From Halocaridina rubra (Eukaryota > Arthropoda > Malacostraca > Decapoda > Atyidae), in NCBI GenBank assembly GCA_037179515.1, contig JAXCGZ010015147.1, positions 120,866 to 184,865 on the forward strand: DNA of 64,000 nucleotides, written 5' to 3'. Shown in pieces: positions 23,344-35,649 of this stretch. Every line of letters begins with the position of its first letter. Position 1 is the first letter of the stretch. The notes beneath the pieces are model-generated. The model did no database searches. It saw only the letters and a list, made by a program, of their open reading frames with translations, and had not been told where the DNA came from. A program made the position numbers and the translations under genes.

Positions 23344-24333
23344 ATGGAGAGTGGTGGTGTTCTTTGTGCTGGTGGTGTTAGTGGTAGTGGTGTTGGTGGT
23401 GGTGTCGTTGTTGGTGCTGTTTGTGGCTGTGCTGGGGATTTGTCCTCGTCTGACGCAAGCAAACTCATTTTTAATTTAAGAAATGAGTTGGCCGCAGTCA
23501 GGCAGGAGGTCAGATCCTTAGCTGAGGAGAACAGGGATCTGAGAGGTAAAGTAGAGGTGTTAACCAGGAAGGGACGATTGAATAATGAAGACGACTGGAA
23601 AGTTGTGAATAAGGGTTCAACGAAGATGGTTCTTAAGAAAAATGATACTTTTAGACTACAGGTTGCTAATTCATTTAGGTCACTTAGAGATGAATGTGAC
23701 AGTGGCGGCAGTAATTCTTCAGGAACCATAGAGTCAGATAGGTGTACTAGCGACCGTAAAAATGGAAGTGGGAAAAGCTCTCAGGTCAAGAGCCTAGGTA
23801 AGTCTCCCAAGGTCGGAGTAACCCATCCTCCGGATAAGTCTCGTTCTTTGGTAATTGTAGGGGATTCACTATGCAGATATGTAGACAGGAAACTCAGGCA
23901 TAGAGTTAGAGGAAAATATTTTTTCCCTGGAGCAGGTATGAAGAAGGTGGGTGAGTCAATAAATAGCTGGATTGAGAAAAAAGATGTTGTTTGTTTGATA
24001 GCTGGGGGAAATGACGTGCAGGATGGTAGAAGTGAAGAGCTGATTAGGTTGTATAGACAAGCCCTGGATAAGATTAGGAAAAGGGGTGTAGTTCCTGTGA
24101 TGTGTGGTATTCTCCCTAGGCTTAGCCAAAGTTCAGAGTGGTGGTCTCGAGCTATAGGAGTAAATGCTAGGATGAAAGTCTTCTGTCGGGAGAATAATAT
24201 AGGTTTTATAGACGGGTGGGATCACTTCACTAGTCGTAAGCATATGTATGCAAGGGATGGAGTGCATCTTTCTAATTCAGGTGTCTCGGTATTGGCTGGT
24301 ATGATAGACAGAGAGGTAGGGGGGTTTTGTTAG
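23344..24333 (+). CDS. CR1-A ORF1: coiled coil plus SGNH-type esterase
   Basis: A 329-aa protein from ATG 23344 (MESGGVL); an earlier in-frame GTG at 23305 is less likely. Residues 1-30 are Gly/Val-rich. A predicted coiled coil covers about 42-75. A basic Ser/Lys-rich linker leads to an SGNH/GDSL-hydrolase domain with GDSL at 173-176 (Ser175), GGND at 221-224 and DGVH at 305-308. All the block residues expected of the catalytic site are present. CR1 ORF1 proteins of this type bind RNA and have esterase activity; the role in transposition is not settled. ORF2 begins 15 bp after the stop. No frameshift or stop was found. Confidence 0.88.
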   Translation: MESGGVLCAGGVSGSGVGGGVVVGAVCGCAGDLSSSDASKLIFNLRNELAAVRQEVRSLAEENRDLRGKVEVLTRKGRLNNEDDWKVVNKGSTKMVLKKNDTFRLQVANSFRSLRDECDSGGSNSSGTIESDRCTSDRKNGSGKSSQVKSLGKSPKVGVTHPPDKSRSLVIVGDSLCRYVDRKLRHRVRGKYFFPGAGMKKVGESINSWIEKKDVVCLIAGGNDVQDGRSEELIRLYRQALDKIRKRGVVPVMCGILPRLSQSSEWWSRAIGVNARMKVFCRENNIGFIDGWDHFTSRKHMYARDGVHLSNSGVSVLAGMIDREVGGFC

Positions 24334-24347
24334 ACACAAAAAATGAA

Positions 24348-27300
24348 ATGATTAATACTTGTGCAGAGAAATTAGTCAGTAAGGGTTCAGTAAATAGTGG
24401 GTCAAATAACTGGGAGTCTAAGGATAAGAACCATTTGTTACATAGAACAAATATTAACAAAAAGAATAGCCACAAGAAGGGTGAAGCTAGAGAAAGTTTA
24501 AAAGTATATTATACAAATAGCCGTAGTTTAGGTAACAAGATAGAAGAACTGAGAGCCATAGTATGTAGTGAGAGACCGGATATAATATGCATTAGTGAAA
24601 GTTGGATTAATTTAGAAAGCAAACACCTTAAAGCTGAGTACATAATTACAGGATATAAACTTTATAATGCTGATCGTAGTGCAGATAAAAGAGGGGGAGG
24701 GGTAATTATGTATATTAAAGATAGCCTCAGAAGCTGCATTAAGTCTGGAATTAAGACAAATCTAAATTCAGAAACCTTATGGGTTGAAATTAAAAATAAT
24801 ATAGAAAGTCTAGTTGTAGGAGTAGTCTACAGACCACCTGATCTAGATAATATAGAGTCGCAAGTTATATACGATGAAATTTCTAAAGTGAGCAGGTCAA
24901 ATAGAGTTTGCATTGTAGGCGATTTTAATTTTAGACATATTAACTGGGAAACCATAACAGGTGATAGTAGCTCTAAGGAGTTTTTGGAAGTAGTAGAAGA
25001 CAATTTCCTTTCTCAGCATGTACATGAAGCAACACGGGGGGTGAATACACTAGATTTAGTTCTTAGTAATAGAGAGAATATGGTTACAAATTTAGAAGTT
25101 GGTGAAAAATTGGGCAACAGTGACCATGATTCCATTAGATTTAACATAATTTTCAAGGAAACTATAAAGGAAAATAAGAATATTGTTCCAAACTTTAGAG
25201 CAGGAGATTTTGAGGGCTTAAAAACTAAATTATCTAATGAGGTATGGGAAGGGATTTCTGGGGTACAGATGTGGGTAGTTAATCCAGCAGGTCAGGTCGC
25301 AGGTAGCAGATTACCCCGAAATTTGGGTACCACATGCCAAGGATTATCACAAGATAAGATCAATACATTAGATTCTCTCACAGGAAAGAACAGCAGTCCG
25401 TCAGTTAATATAAATTTGGATGAGGAATATAACAATTTTGTCATGACTCTTAAGAATAGTCAGAGAGACTATATTCCCATGAAACATTGCAGATCAAGAA
25501 AAAATTACCCTAAATGGAGGAACAATAGAATAAAGAATCTTATAGGTATTAAAAGAGGAATATACAGGAAACTAAAAAGAGGTGAAGAGCAGGTGAGGCA
25601 GCAATATATACAGTTAAACAGGGAAGTTAAAAAGATAGTTAGAGAGTCGAAAAGAAAATACGAAGTTAGAATAGCAGGAGAAGCTAAAGAAAATCCTAAA
25701 GGGTTTTATCAACATTATCAAACAAAATTTAAGGAAAAAGTCGGACCAATTGAAGTAGCCAATGGCCATGTCACAGATGACGATAAAATGATGTGTACAT
25801 GTTTAAATGATTATTTCTTATCTGTATTTACAAATGAAAACTTGGAAAATATTCCGGAAGTAGAATCCATTTACAGAGACAGTCCCGATAATATACTTAG
25901 TTCAATAAATATTACGAGAGAGGAGGTAATAAAAGAAATAGATAAATTAAAGGCTCATAAATCTCCGGGACCTGATGGAATATATGCTAGAATATTAAAG
26001 GAATGCAAGGAAGAGCTTAGTTATCCTCTAACTGCATTATTTAATAATTCAATAAAATTAGGATCGGTACCCATGGAGTGGAAATTGGCAGAAGTGGTAC
26101 CAATATTTAAAAAAGGAGAACGTGTTAAAAAGAATAATTATAGGCCGGTAAGTTTAACGTCAACAGTGGGTAAGATTCTAGAATCCATAATTGCAAATAA
26201 AATAAGGGCACATCTAGAATTACACAGACTGATAAAACTTTCACAACACGGGTTTCTTAAGGGTTTTTCGTGCCTTACAAACTTACTGTCTTTTTATTCA
26301 GAAGTTTACGAGGCAGTAGATTGTGGCAAAGAATATGATACAATATATCTAGATTTTAGCAAAGCTTTTGATAGAGTTCCTCACAAAAGATTAGTTAAAA
26401 AGCTGGAAGCTCATGGTATAGGAGGAGCTGTGCTCAGATGGATCAAACAATGGTTAAAAGACAGAAAACAGAGGGTTTGCATAAATGGAGAGAAATCAGA
26501 GTGGGGCTCGGTTACTAGCGGGGTACCACAAGGCTCGGTACTGGGTCCTCTATTATTCATCGTATATCTAAATGATCTGGATTCGGATATCAGTAGTAAC
26601 CTAAGTAAATTCGCAGACGACACTAAAATAGGTAGAACTATAAATGGAAAAGAAGACATTCATGCTTTACAGGAAGATCTAAATAGATTATCTGAATGGT
26701 CGGACAAATGGCAAATGGAATTTAATGTTGAAAAATGTAAAGTAGTTAAAATGGGTACTATAAAAGACAATACTAGTTATAAGCTAAATAACCATGAAAT
26801 CATGAGTTCTCAGTGTGAAAGGGATTTGGGAGTTCTTGTGAGTAGTAGTCTTAAGCCAAGAGAGCAATGCACAGCAGTCAGAAATAAAGCAAACAAAATT
26901 TTAGGATTTATCTCAAGAAGCGTTAGCAATAGGACGGAAAAAGTTATTTTGCAGCTCTATCTTGCATTAGTTAGGCCCCATTTAGATTATGCTGTGCAAT
27001 TCTGGTCACCCTATTATAGAATGGAAATTGAATCCTTGGAGAGAGTGCAGCGAAGAATGACCAAGATGATACACAATATCAGAAATCTACCATATGAGGA
27101 CAGATTAAAAAAACTTAATCTACATTCTCTAGAGAGGCGAAGAGTTAGGGGGGATATGATTGAAGTGTATAAATGGTTTAAAGGGATTAACAAGGGAGAT
27201 ATTAATAAAGTTTTAAAAATTCATGATCAAACCAGAACTCGTAATAATGGATTTTAGCTTGATAAATTTAGGTTCAGAAGGGAAATTGGTAAAAATTGGT

Positions 27301-27419
27301 TTGGTAATAGAGTAGCTGATGCATGGAACAAGCTTCCTAGTAGGATAGTAAATGCCAATACCTTAGACACCTTCAAATGTAGATTAGATAGACATATGAC
27401 AGAGGTAGGGTGGGTATGA
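24348..27419 (+). pseudogene. CR1-A ORF2: APE endonuclease and reverse transcriptase (one stop)
   Basis: It starts at ATG 24348. The endonuclease starts YYTNSRSLGNK (about 24505), with SESW (catalytic Glu), RGGGVIMYI, GDFNF (about 24920), TLDLVLS and GNSDHDS (about 25117). A linker region near 25255-25430 looks unlike the rest and may hold a small insertion. RT motifs are SPGPDGI (about 25965), RPVSLTS, LDFSKAFDRVP (about 26350), GVPQGSVLGPLLF (about 26520) and FADDTKIG (about 26610). A TAG at 27255 (in NNGF-stop-LDKFRF) is followed in the same frame by the expected C-terminus ending at TGA 27417. One Lys-to-stop change would therefore explain the break. The catalytic residues are otherwise all in place. 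Confidence 0.9.
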
Positions 27420-27565
27420 ATAGGTTAGTGCTTATTAGAAAAATCATAAAAAGAAAAATAGAATAAATAAGTAGAGTAGAATAGAATAGGTTAGACATGC
27501 TGAAAATACAATTCAAAAATGGAGCTGCCTCGTGTGTGCCAGTAGGCATGTTGCAGTGTCCTCTA

Positions 27566-27588
27566 TTCTTATGTTCTTATGTTCTTAT
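27566..27588 (+). repeat. CR1-A 3' terminal 8-bp tandem repeat
   Basis: TTCTTATG is repeated just under three times. CR1-clade elements end in short tandem repeats instead of poly-A, so this marks the 3' end and supports the clade call. Confidence 0.85.
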
Positions 27589-28572
27589 ATACTCTCTGAG
27601 AATCTCAATTATCCTAATTAGCTCAATTGTAATTATAAATTCATGACAATGATAGTGATTAATAATAATTATCTCTAGATAATCTTTGTCAAAACTCTTT
27701 AATTATAATATATATCAAAGGGATTAAGATTTTAAAGATTTTTTCTTCACACAAAAAACTATATGACAAAAAAGGGGATCTGAAGAAATATAAAAAGTCT
27801 GTTTCTGTGTATGCAATAATAAAAACAAAAAGTATATTTCATTCGCAACAGTAAAGAATGCATTTTGCTTAAGTTTCATAATCTTGTAAGGAGTTGTACA
27901 GGAACAATTAAAACAGAGAATATATATATTCTTCTGCTCTCTCAAATACGGGAAATGGATGTGTAACATTATTGTTGTCATTTCGTGTCAGCTCACACTA
28001 TTTCTTTATGACCAGGCTGAAATAATTTTGATAAACATTATCATGGCTAAATCCTTCAAATATTTATCTTATATATCAATCAAACATATTCTTTCGAACA
28101 AATAAAGTATATACTGCAGCTCGCAAAAGATAAAGAATCATTCATAGATTCACGTCCTTCATCACGTAATATCTATCTTGGAATTCTTGGAAATCAAATA
28201 ATAATCTCATTGGCGGAGTAGGGGACGAAACAAAATTAAAACAAACTTGGCATCTCAACCATATCTGGGCAGGTGGAGAATCATTTTCTCAAAAATATCC
28301 CTCAATAGATATTGCAACACCGCATCACCTCCCATAAATATACTCGGATATGGCATGCAGAAGAACCCGGCGGAGCAGGGGAACGATCCCCGTAGAGACT
28401 CCCCAATCATGCTTCCTAACGGTGCTTTCCGCAATTTCACCCCCTAGAGCAACCCCCCCATTATACCACCTGTCAGGCATACCCATTCTCTCTCACAATC
28501 GCTTTACACTTTCAAGACAATCATCCCCTTCCGTAAAATTCCCTTCTATTTACAACATGTTGATTTCCCTTC
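27589..28572. other. X interior, AT-rich, no recognised gene
   Basis: A spacer between CR1-A and gypsy-2. Short ORFs only, with no motif I recognise. The last five bases (CCTTC) are the target duplication of gypsy-2. Confidence 0.55.
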
Positions 28573-30611
28573 TGTTGGGGTTAGGATGGTTGAGTGTTTG
28601 TTAAGATTCTGTTTTACTAAGGGGACTCAAAGTACCGAGCTCAGTTAAGAGCTCACAAACAGACAGGACAGATATTTGTACTTGAACACCCCATCTCTTT
28701 TACCATTTAATTTTGGAAATGCAATGACATTAAAAGAATTGAATTAAATTTTTCAAATTAAATTTTATGAAATGCTGCCACGAATCCCGGAGGTGGTGAG
28801 CATGATTTCGTTTCCCGGAACCATGGATGTATGCCAAGACTTTGGCCTCAACTCGACGATTACCTCTGTCGCACAGGCAGAGCAGAATAGAGGACATTGC
28901 AATTGCAGAAACAGAAATGACACACTGTTAATAATGGGAAACTGAAAGCATGAACACACATATAATGAGTTTCCAATATCATTTTACTGGATGAAAATAT
29001 ATTGGTTAATCACAGCTAACCAGAAATATTTATGCTACCATAATAGCATACAAAACCATTAATTCTTGACTGGTTCTAAAGGAAAACAATTTATGCACAA
29101 TAAATGAAGAATAAGCAAGACAAATACAGTACTGTATGTATTCCTTATATTGTGGGCAACCACAAAAGATGCAATGCTTATTACTGATTTGCAATTAATA
29201 TGGTAAAGCACTCTATTTAGGATAAAGGAACAATCTATGAGATAAATACAGTATTCATTCACTTTTGGTTATCAAGAACTGTTTGCAATAAAAAAGAGGG
29301 TACAAAACCACCTTTTGAAGTATTTGCAACTTATAACTCAAAACACTTTATCCCCAACATATGAAGAATTAGCAAGATAAATACAGTATGCATTCATTAA
29401 ATAGTGGTTAACAAGAAATAGTTGTAAAGCCAACAGGGTAGACTTACCTTTTATTTATTTGCAGTTTATGGCATAAAACACTTTAGCTAAATGATTAAAT
29501 ATTTGCAATTTATATAACAAATAGCTTTATTCGCGAGTTTTTGACGTAAAACACTTTATTTACGATGATAGAAAGAGGTGAAATGAAATTAGAATTTATT
29601 AGGAAAAGAGACAGATTTTTACGGGCTCATAACCAGTCTTCAGAGGCTGAGATTTTCATTTATCACATTCAATGAAAAGAAAGTTCTTAGCAATGTATAT
29701 CAGCTGTAAATTACAGGTTAAGGAATTAACTTTGGCAAGTGAGATTCCAGTTAGGTAATCTACAAAATTTTGTTTGTATGGGAATGGAATCTGAGAATAA
29801 AATTCGTAAGATTTAGCCAGTAACGAATGTAACTAATTCTTGAAAAACCAATTTGCTTGACCCACGAGCTTTACCATACACTATCCCTCACCTTGTTTGT
29901 GCCAGATGAATTCCTGTGAAGATGCCACGTAAATAAGGTTTGAAATAAATTTAGACTGCTCAGGCGAGACGTTGCCTGTCGGAAGTTTGAGCGCCAAAGG
30001 AGGACGCCTCATTGTCCCTCCTGGTGAGTTCATCTGTAGGATACATTTCTAGAGCAGTAACTGGCTCTGGCAGGCAATTATAGCAGAGATGCAAGGGAGA
30101 GACAGTATTTTAGGTGCAACAAGTGGAAGCAAATAAAATAAAACGAGAATAATAATGAAAAGTTAGGTTACTGGTAAACAATCTCCAGAACGTTCTTTGC
30201 TCGTAGGAGACGGAATTTAAGTACTCAAATAATAAAGAAGCTACTGATATATATCTAGACAGGCTAATGACATAACAGCAAAGTCAAATTTATAACAAAA
30301 TTATTAGCAAGAACAATTTTTATAATAAGAAAATTGTAAGCAAAACGTATCTGGTGAGTTCACAGAAGATGTGAAAAGTAGGAGCAGCCTTTATATCGGG
30401 ACTATACTTCTACACATACAAGAAGAGTAAATAAGGTAGATTTAAAATTAGCTATAAGCTAAAATATAAATTGCAAATAATCATAATCTGCAAAAGTCAA
30501 GAAGTGGGAATTATTATTTTTTTTTGTTAGAAAAATGACAGTTAATTCACTAAATTAATTAATAAGGCATCTAACAGCCTCTGGTGACTTTGAGCGAAAC
30601 ACTCTGTCACA
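28573..30611 (-). repeat. gypsy-2 3' LTR (2039 bp)
   Basis: Same ends as the other LTRs (TGTTGGGG...TGTCACA on the plus strand). Relative to its partner it lacks about 35-40 bp near 28705 and about 35 bp near 30068. Confidence 0.93.
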
Positions 30612-31048
30612 AAGGCACTTTCTAGAGAATATTGATTTAGCAAAATTCTACTACAGAGGGCGAAAAAAGAACAGAGGAGGTTACGGTGACTTCAGTGTTA
30701 TTATGAGGGATGAGATATCCTCCTCATGGAAAAGAACAAATGAACAATAAAAATGGGATCCACCACAGAAACATATCATACTGTTAGGAAAAGTGAACAA
30801 GTCTTATAAACAAATCATTAAATGACCTGCAATACATAAAAGAAATGTGATCAAATTCAAATTTCAAGAAAATTAAATCACAATTAGATATCAGTGAACA
30901 TCAATATTTAAGTTTAAGAATGCTTCACATGCAAGAAGGCAATAATATAATATACAAAAAAAAATACAGTATACGCAAATGTAAAATATGAACCAAGTCG
31001 TCATTAACATTGGCGACTGGATTTAAAACAGTTTCAGCTATTCAACCG

Positions 31049-31165
31049 GTTCCGGTTTTACGTCACGGACTCCCTTATCAACCAAGGGCTAGGATGGTTG
31101 CCTTCTTACGAAGGACTTGTTTTGGCAGATGTAATCCTTACGCTGAGTGCATGCCTTTGCTAACC
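31049..31165 (-). mobile_element. SINE-1 fragment (copy 1c), tail only, in the gypsy-2 3' region
   Basis: About 117 bp from GTTCCGG to GCTAACC match the tail of SINE copies 1a and 1b. The tRNA-like head is missing. Gypsy-1 has the empty site (TTCAACACTAAAC near 11140). AACC lies at both edges and may be a short target duplication. The lost part is the 5' end of the SINE, as expected for 5'-truncated retrotransposition. Confidence 0.85.
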
Positions 31166-31428
31166 ACTAAACTAAAATGCTTCCCCCATGTTCTGGCTTT
31201 CAAAGTCCAACAAAGGGAAGTATAAAACTACGATCAAGGAATTATTCTTACACTTTTTCGTCTTCCATTTGGAATAATGTTTGTACGCTAAAATAAACAA
31301 GTACAGTACAGTATTAAAGACATAAAAGATAAACATAAAATATAAACAACACATTAGAGAAGTAATCTTTACCGACTAGTCAAATTTAGGCTAACAGCAC
31401 CAGCTTCCTCATCTGAGGGTAACGACCG

Positions 31429-34400
31429 TCAACTTAGTAGATCAGCAAGGTCATTGTCCTTGCCATGAACATGTTGGGCAGTGAATTTGAAAAGATTCAG
31501 GTAAAGTGCCCACCTTTTCAGGCGAGGATTTAGCTTGTCTGCAGTCTGTAAATATAGGAGAGGTCGGTGGTCCGTTCTCAGTGTAAAATGTTGGCCATAC
31601 AGATGGACTTCAAATTTCTTTATGGCCCAATATGCAGCTAGAGCTTCCTTCTCCACGGTGGAGTAATTTCGCTCTGCAGGGCGAAGCCTGCGGCTTGCAT
31701 ATCGCACTGGAGCTAGTTCTGCTGAGTTGTCTGATCGGGCTTGCAAGAGCACGGCACCCAGGCCTTCGTCTGAGGCGTCGGTCTGCAAGATAAATGGAAA
31801 ATCAGGGTTTACCAGTTGTAATACTGGCTCACCCTCCAATGCATCTTGGAGCTTGAAAAATGCTCTCTCCGCTTCATCTGTCCATTGAACAGGGGAGGTT
31901 TTACCTTCCTTTGAGGAGGTCATTTGTTGCAAAGGGGCAGCGATAGTATTAAAGTGTGGAATGAACCGTTGGTAGTAGCCGACACTACCCAGGAATGATC
32001 TCAGTTGAGTGACAGTGGCAGGTTTCTCCATATCCTTAATAGCTTGTACCCTGTCATGTAAAGGGGACAAAACTCCTTCTCCAACCACATGGCCGAGATA
32101 CTGCAATTGTGTGAAACCAATCTCACATTTGGAAGGCTTTAAATGAAGTCCATGCTGGTTCAGACGAGTGAGAACTCTGCGGACGGTCTCGAGGTGCGAT
32201 GACCAATCCTGAGAATGCACCAGGATGTCGTCTATAAAGCATGAAACATTGTTGAGATCCTGTAGTACTATCCTCATGAGTCTGCTGAAGCAGCCAGGGG
32301 CATTTACCATACCAAAAGGCATGACCCTGAACTGATATAGACCATATCTTGTGGAAAAAGCTGTAAGAGGCTTGGTAGTCTAGCTCAACGGGACTTGCCA
32401 AAATCCACTGGCCAGATCCAACTTGGACAGGTAACGGGCTTGAGAGAGCAATGAGAAAATATGCTCGGCATCAGCAATGGGCTCTCCATCAAAGATGGTA
32501 CGGGAAATTAAGCTTACGACAGTCAAGGCAGAACCTGTGACTGCCATCTCGCTTGCGCACTGCCAGTAACGGCGAACACCAAGGCGAAATGCTCTTTCAA
32601 CTATTCCAAGGCAGACCCAAGTGTCAAGATCTTCCTTCAGCCGTAAGGACAGCTGGTGGGGAAGACCATAGGAATGCCAAAATGGCTCTGGGTCAGTCAA
32701 TCTGACATGATGCTCAGGGGAAGCGGTAATGCCTGGGAGGTCGTTGAAGACGTTCTCATAGTCCTCTAATAGCTTGTTCAGCTGTTCCCGTTGACTCGGT
32801 TGCAGTCTGGAGTTAATAATGCAATTACTCACACTTTCCTTTCGGTGTGTGGGAATGGCAGGATCCTTACCATCATCAAAAGCTAAGCTTATGTCTTCAA
32901 TTGCAAGGGCGGTGGCTGCGCCCAGAAGGGCTTCTTCCAAAAAACTCCACTCCCGTAAGTCTGTCTCCACTGCAAGGGTGGAGTATTCCAATATAGGAAG
33001 TAAGGGGTGGCTATAATGGAGCACCTGTGTTGCTGCAGCCTCGGAGGTTCTGTCGATGGTGAGGGCATCTATAGGGGTCGCTGAGAGTGCCAGAGCAGGA
33101 TCCCTGTGGGCCTCCGAGTCCTCACAATAAAGCTTCAGCTTGTTAATGTGGTATATCCGGTTATTGAGATCAACATTTAGCACATAATTGTCAGGGGTCA
33201 CCTGGTGTAACACAGTGTACGGTCCTTTGCAGCGTAGCATTAGCTTGCGGGTATCTGTTGGAAGAAGTAACAGAGCTCGATCTCCAGGTGTCAGGGTACG
33301 ACGCCATGCACGCTTGTCAAAGAGGAGCTTGGCAGTCTGCTGGTGAACCTTAATGCCTAATTGTGCAGTTTTCCAAGCCTTTTTGAGGTGAGACGAAAAC
33401 TTCAAAATATACTCATGGACGTCCCTATCGTCATCTTCGATGGTAGGTGAATCCCAACATTCTGCCAAGAATTCTACTGGGCCTCTGACCTTATGACCAT
33501 AAATCAGCTCGAAAGGCGAGTATCCAGTAGTGTCGTGGGGCAAGTCTCTGAAGGAGAAAAGTGCAGCAGGGACGTACTTGTCCCACTGCCTAGGTATATC
33601 TATCACCAGCTTGAGAAAACATTGCTTCAATGTCCCGTTATAGCGTTCGCATGCTCCATTTGATTGGGCATGATAAATACTCGTACGAATGTGCTTCATT
33701 TCTAAAAGGTTACAGAAAGCCTCAAAGTGCCTACTTGTACACTGACTTCCATTGTCAGAAGTGACCTGCTCAGGAAAGCCAACCCTGGAGCAGACTTCAA
33801 ATAGGGCATGAGCGTCTGCTTCAGTTGTGATAGAAGACAGTGGCACTGCATCTGGGTACCTTGTTGCCAGGGCAACATATACCAGGAGGAACTGTTTCCC
33901 CGTGGACGAAGCTGGATTAATAGGACCTAATATTTCAATAGCAACCTTGGAAAATGGCTCCATGGAGTGCTTAGTTATCCCCATGGGAACTTTCAGTACC
34001 GGTGCCGTAGAGGTGGATTGACAGATAGGGCAGGAGCCTACATATCTGTCTACCTCGGCGTACATGTTTGGCCATGTAAAAGCCTTCTGAAGGACATGCC
34101 GAGTTTTTGCTTTGCCCCTGTGTCCACTCAGAGGTAAATGATGTGCCACATACATAGCCTGGCGGCGCAACGAAGCGGGCACCACCAACTGTTTAAAGGT
34201 GTGGCCATCTTGAGTCACATGCCTACGAAGTATTCCATCTTCAAGGGCGTAAGTGTTCTGGCCCCCTCCTTTCACCGTGAAGGTCCTTCCCTCGGTGGCC
34301 TGCTGCATCCAGCGTTTGAGGCTGGGGCAGTCTTGCTGCAATTTGGCAAAGTCTGGATGGGACTTCAATGGCTCTAGGGGTGCATCATCTGGTAAAGGAG

Positions 34401-35463
34401 GGGGAAACTCTCCGCATTCCACATTACGTGTACTGACTACAGCAGACAGAACGGAGTCAGTCGGAGAATCGTCCATATTCTTGGCATCGAGGCCAGGAGT
34501 TGCTGCTGAAATGGCTTCATGTGACTTCCCCCGAGGGAAGTTATAACGAGAAATGTCCTTATGGTAGAGGTCAGCCTGGAAAGTAAGAACTAGGTTCAGT
34601 GCACGACCCATCAAGACAGGGTACATAAGCCCAGTCATTGCCAAAGCTGGGGCTTTTCCCTTGTAGTATTTGCAATCCAGGTTAATGACACAGCAGCGTC
34701 GTATTTGGGGTGTTCCTTCAGCAACCCGCACACGAACGACTTCACCGGTATAATCATCATCCCTGACGAATCTCTCGTCAACAAATATGCCATTGGCACC
34801 TGTGTCGAGGGCTATCTCAACTTCCACACCATTTATAGTTCCTAGATATTTTGGGATTACCTGCGGATTACCCCATTCGGTGAGTTCCACATTGGCAAGT
34901 TTGTATGTAGGTTCCTCGGCGTTATCCCCAGTGGCCCTTTCTGGCCTTATTTCTACAGCATGGGCCATGTGCATGGCCAGACAGCTATGCGGGCCGCTGT
35001 TGTGTGAGGGAGCGTGGTGGCTCTTAGAGTTTGGCTGAAAACCCTGGGAAAGTGGAGCAGAGTAATGGCCTTTGCCTCTGAACTACTGAGACTTAGGTCT
35101 TACCGGGTCATCCTTCTTGAGTGTGGGTGCATGGCCGTAATAAGGCTTAGGAGTGTGAGGAGGATGAGCTGGACGATTGAAGTTCTGCGAGGGGCTCTTG
35201 TGCTTTCTGTTCCTGTAATCTCCATTTCCGGATAAAGGACTACTGTCTGAGATTCCCGCTCGAAGCCAAGCTAGCGCAAGCTCATGTTCACGTTGTGCTT
35301 GTGCCTCATCACTTGCTATCTTCTCCAGCTTATCTCGGCGTTCAACCATCTTCTCATGAGCCCATTCGAAGAGCTTCTGTCTTGGGGAAAAACCGTATCT
35401 CTCACCCCTAGCAATCATTATGTCCAGGTAACGCTCCTCATCGAATGTTTTGATGGTTTCCAT
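31429..35463 (-). pseudogene. gypsy-2 Gag-Pol, multiply disrupted
   Basis: Same order as gypsy-1: Gag-like region (35463-35083), protease LDTGANG, integrase, RT, RNase H, ending at 31429. Lesions visible: a CAG-to-TAG-type stop near 35083; two compensating single-base shifts (about 32600 and 32510) that scramble the RT segment PWCSPLLAVRKRDG; and a GAG-to-TAG-type stop at about 32380. The first integrase catalytic Asp (AIDIL in gypsy-1) is Glu here (AIEIL); the other two acidic residues remain. RT FIDDIL and the whole RNase H frame (32322-31429) are intact, and RNase H reads through where gypsy-1 has a stop. Confidence 0.92.
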
Positions 35464-35649
35464 GTTTGTTTCCTAAACAGTCAATAGCGAAGTGCCAAAA
35501 CAATCACACAAAAAAAAATCTCTACAATACAGTAGTAAAAAAAAAATGAAAGAACCACACAACACCAAGGAGAGACAAAAAAATTCAACACCACAGTTCA
35601 AACTTAAACGTAAAAGTGATCTCAAAACCTCACCATAAAAGTGTCTCAA

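Larger units (their letters stand above)
23270..27588 (+). mobile_element. CR1-like LINE 'CR1-A', nearly intact
   Basis: Two ORFs on the plus strand: an esterase-type ORF1 and an endonuclease/RT ORF2. The element ends in an 8-bp tandem repeat. Lack of RNase H, an SGNH-esterase ORF1 and short 3' tandem repeats are all hallmarks of the CR1 clade. The 5' end is uncertain (near 23270). Only one clear nonsense codon was found in the element, so it is probably among the younger insertions here. Confidence 0.88.
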
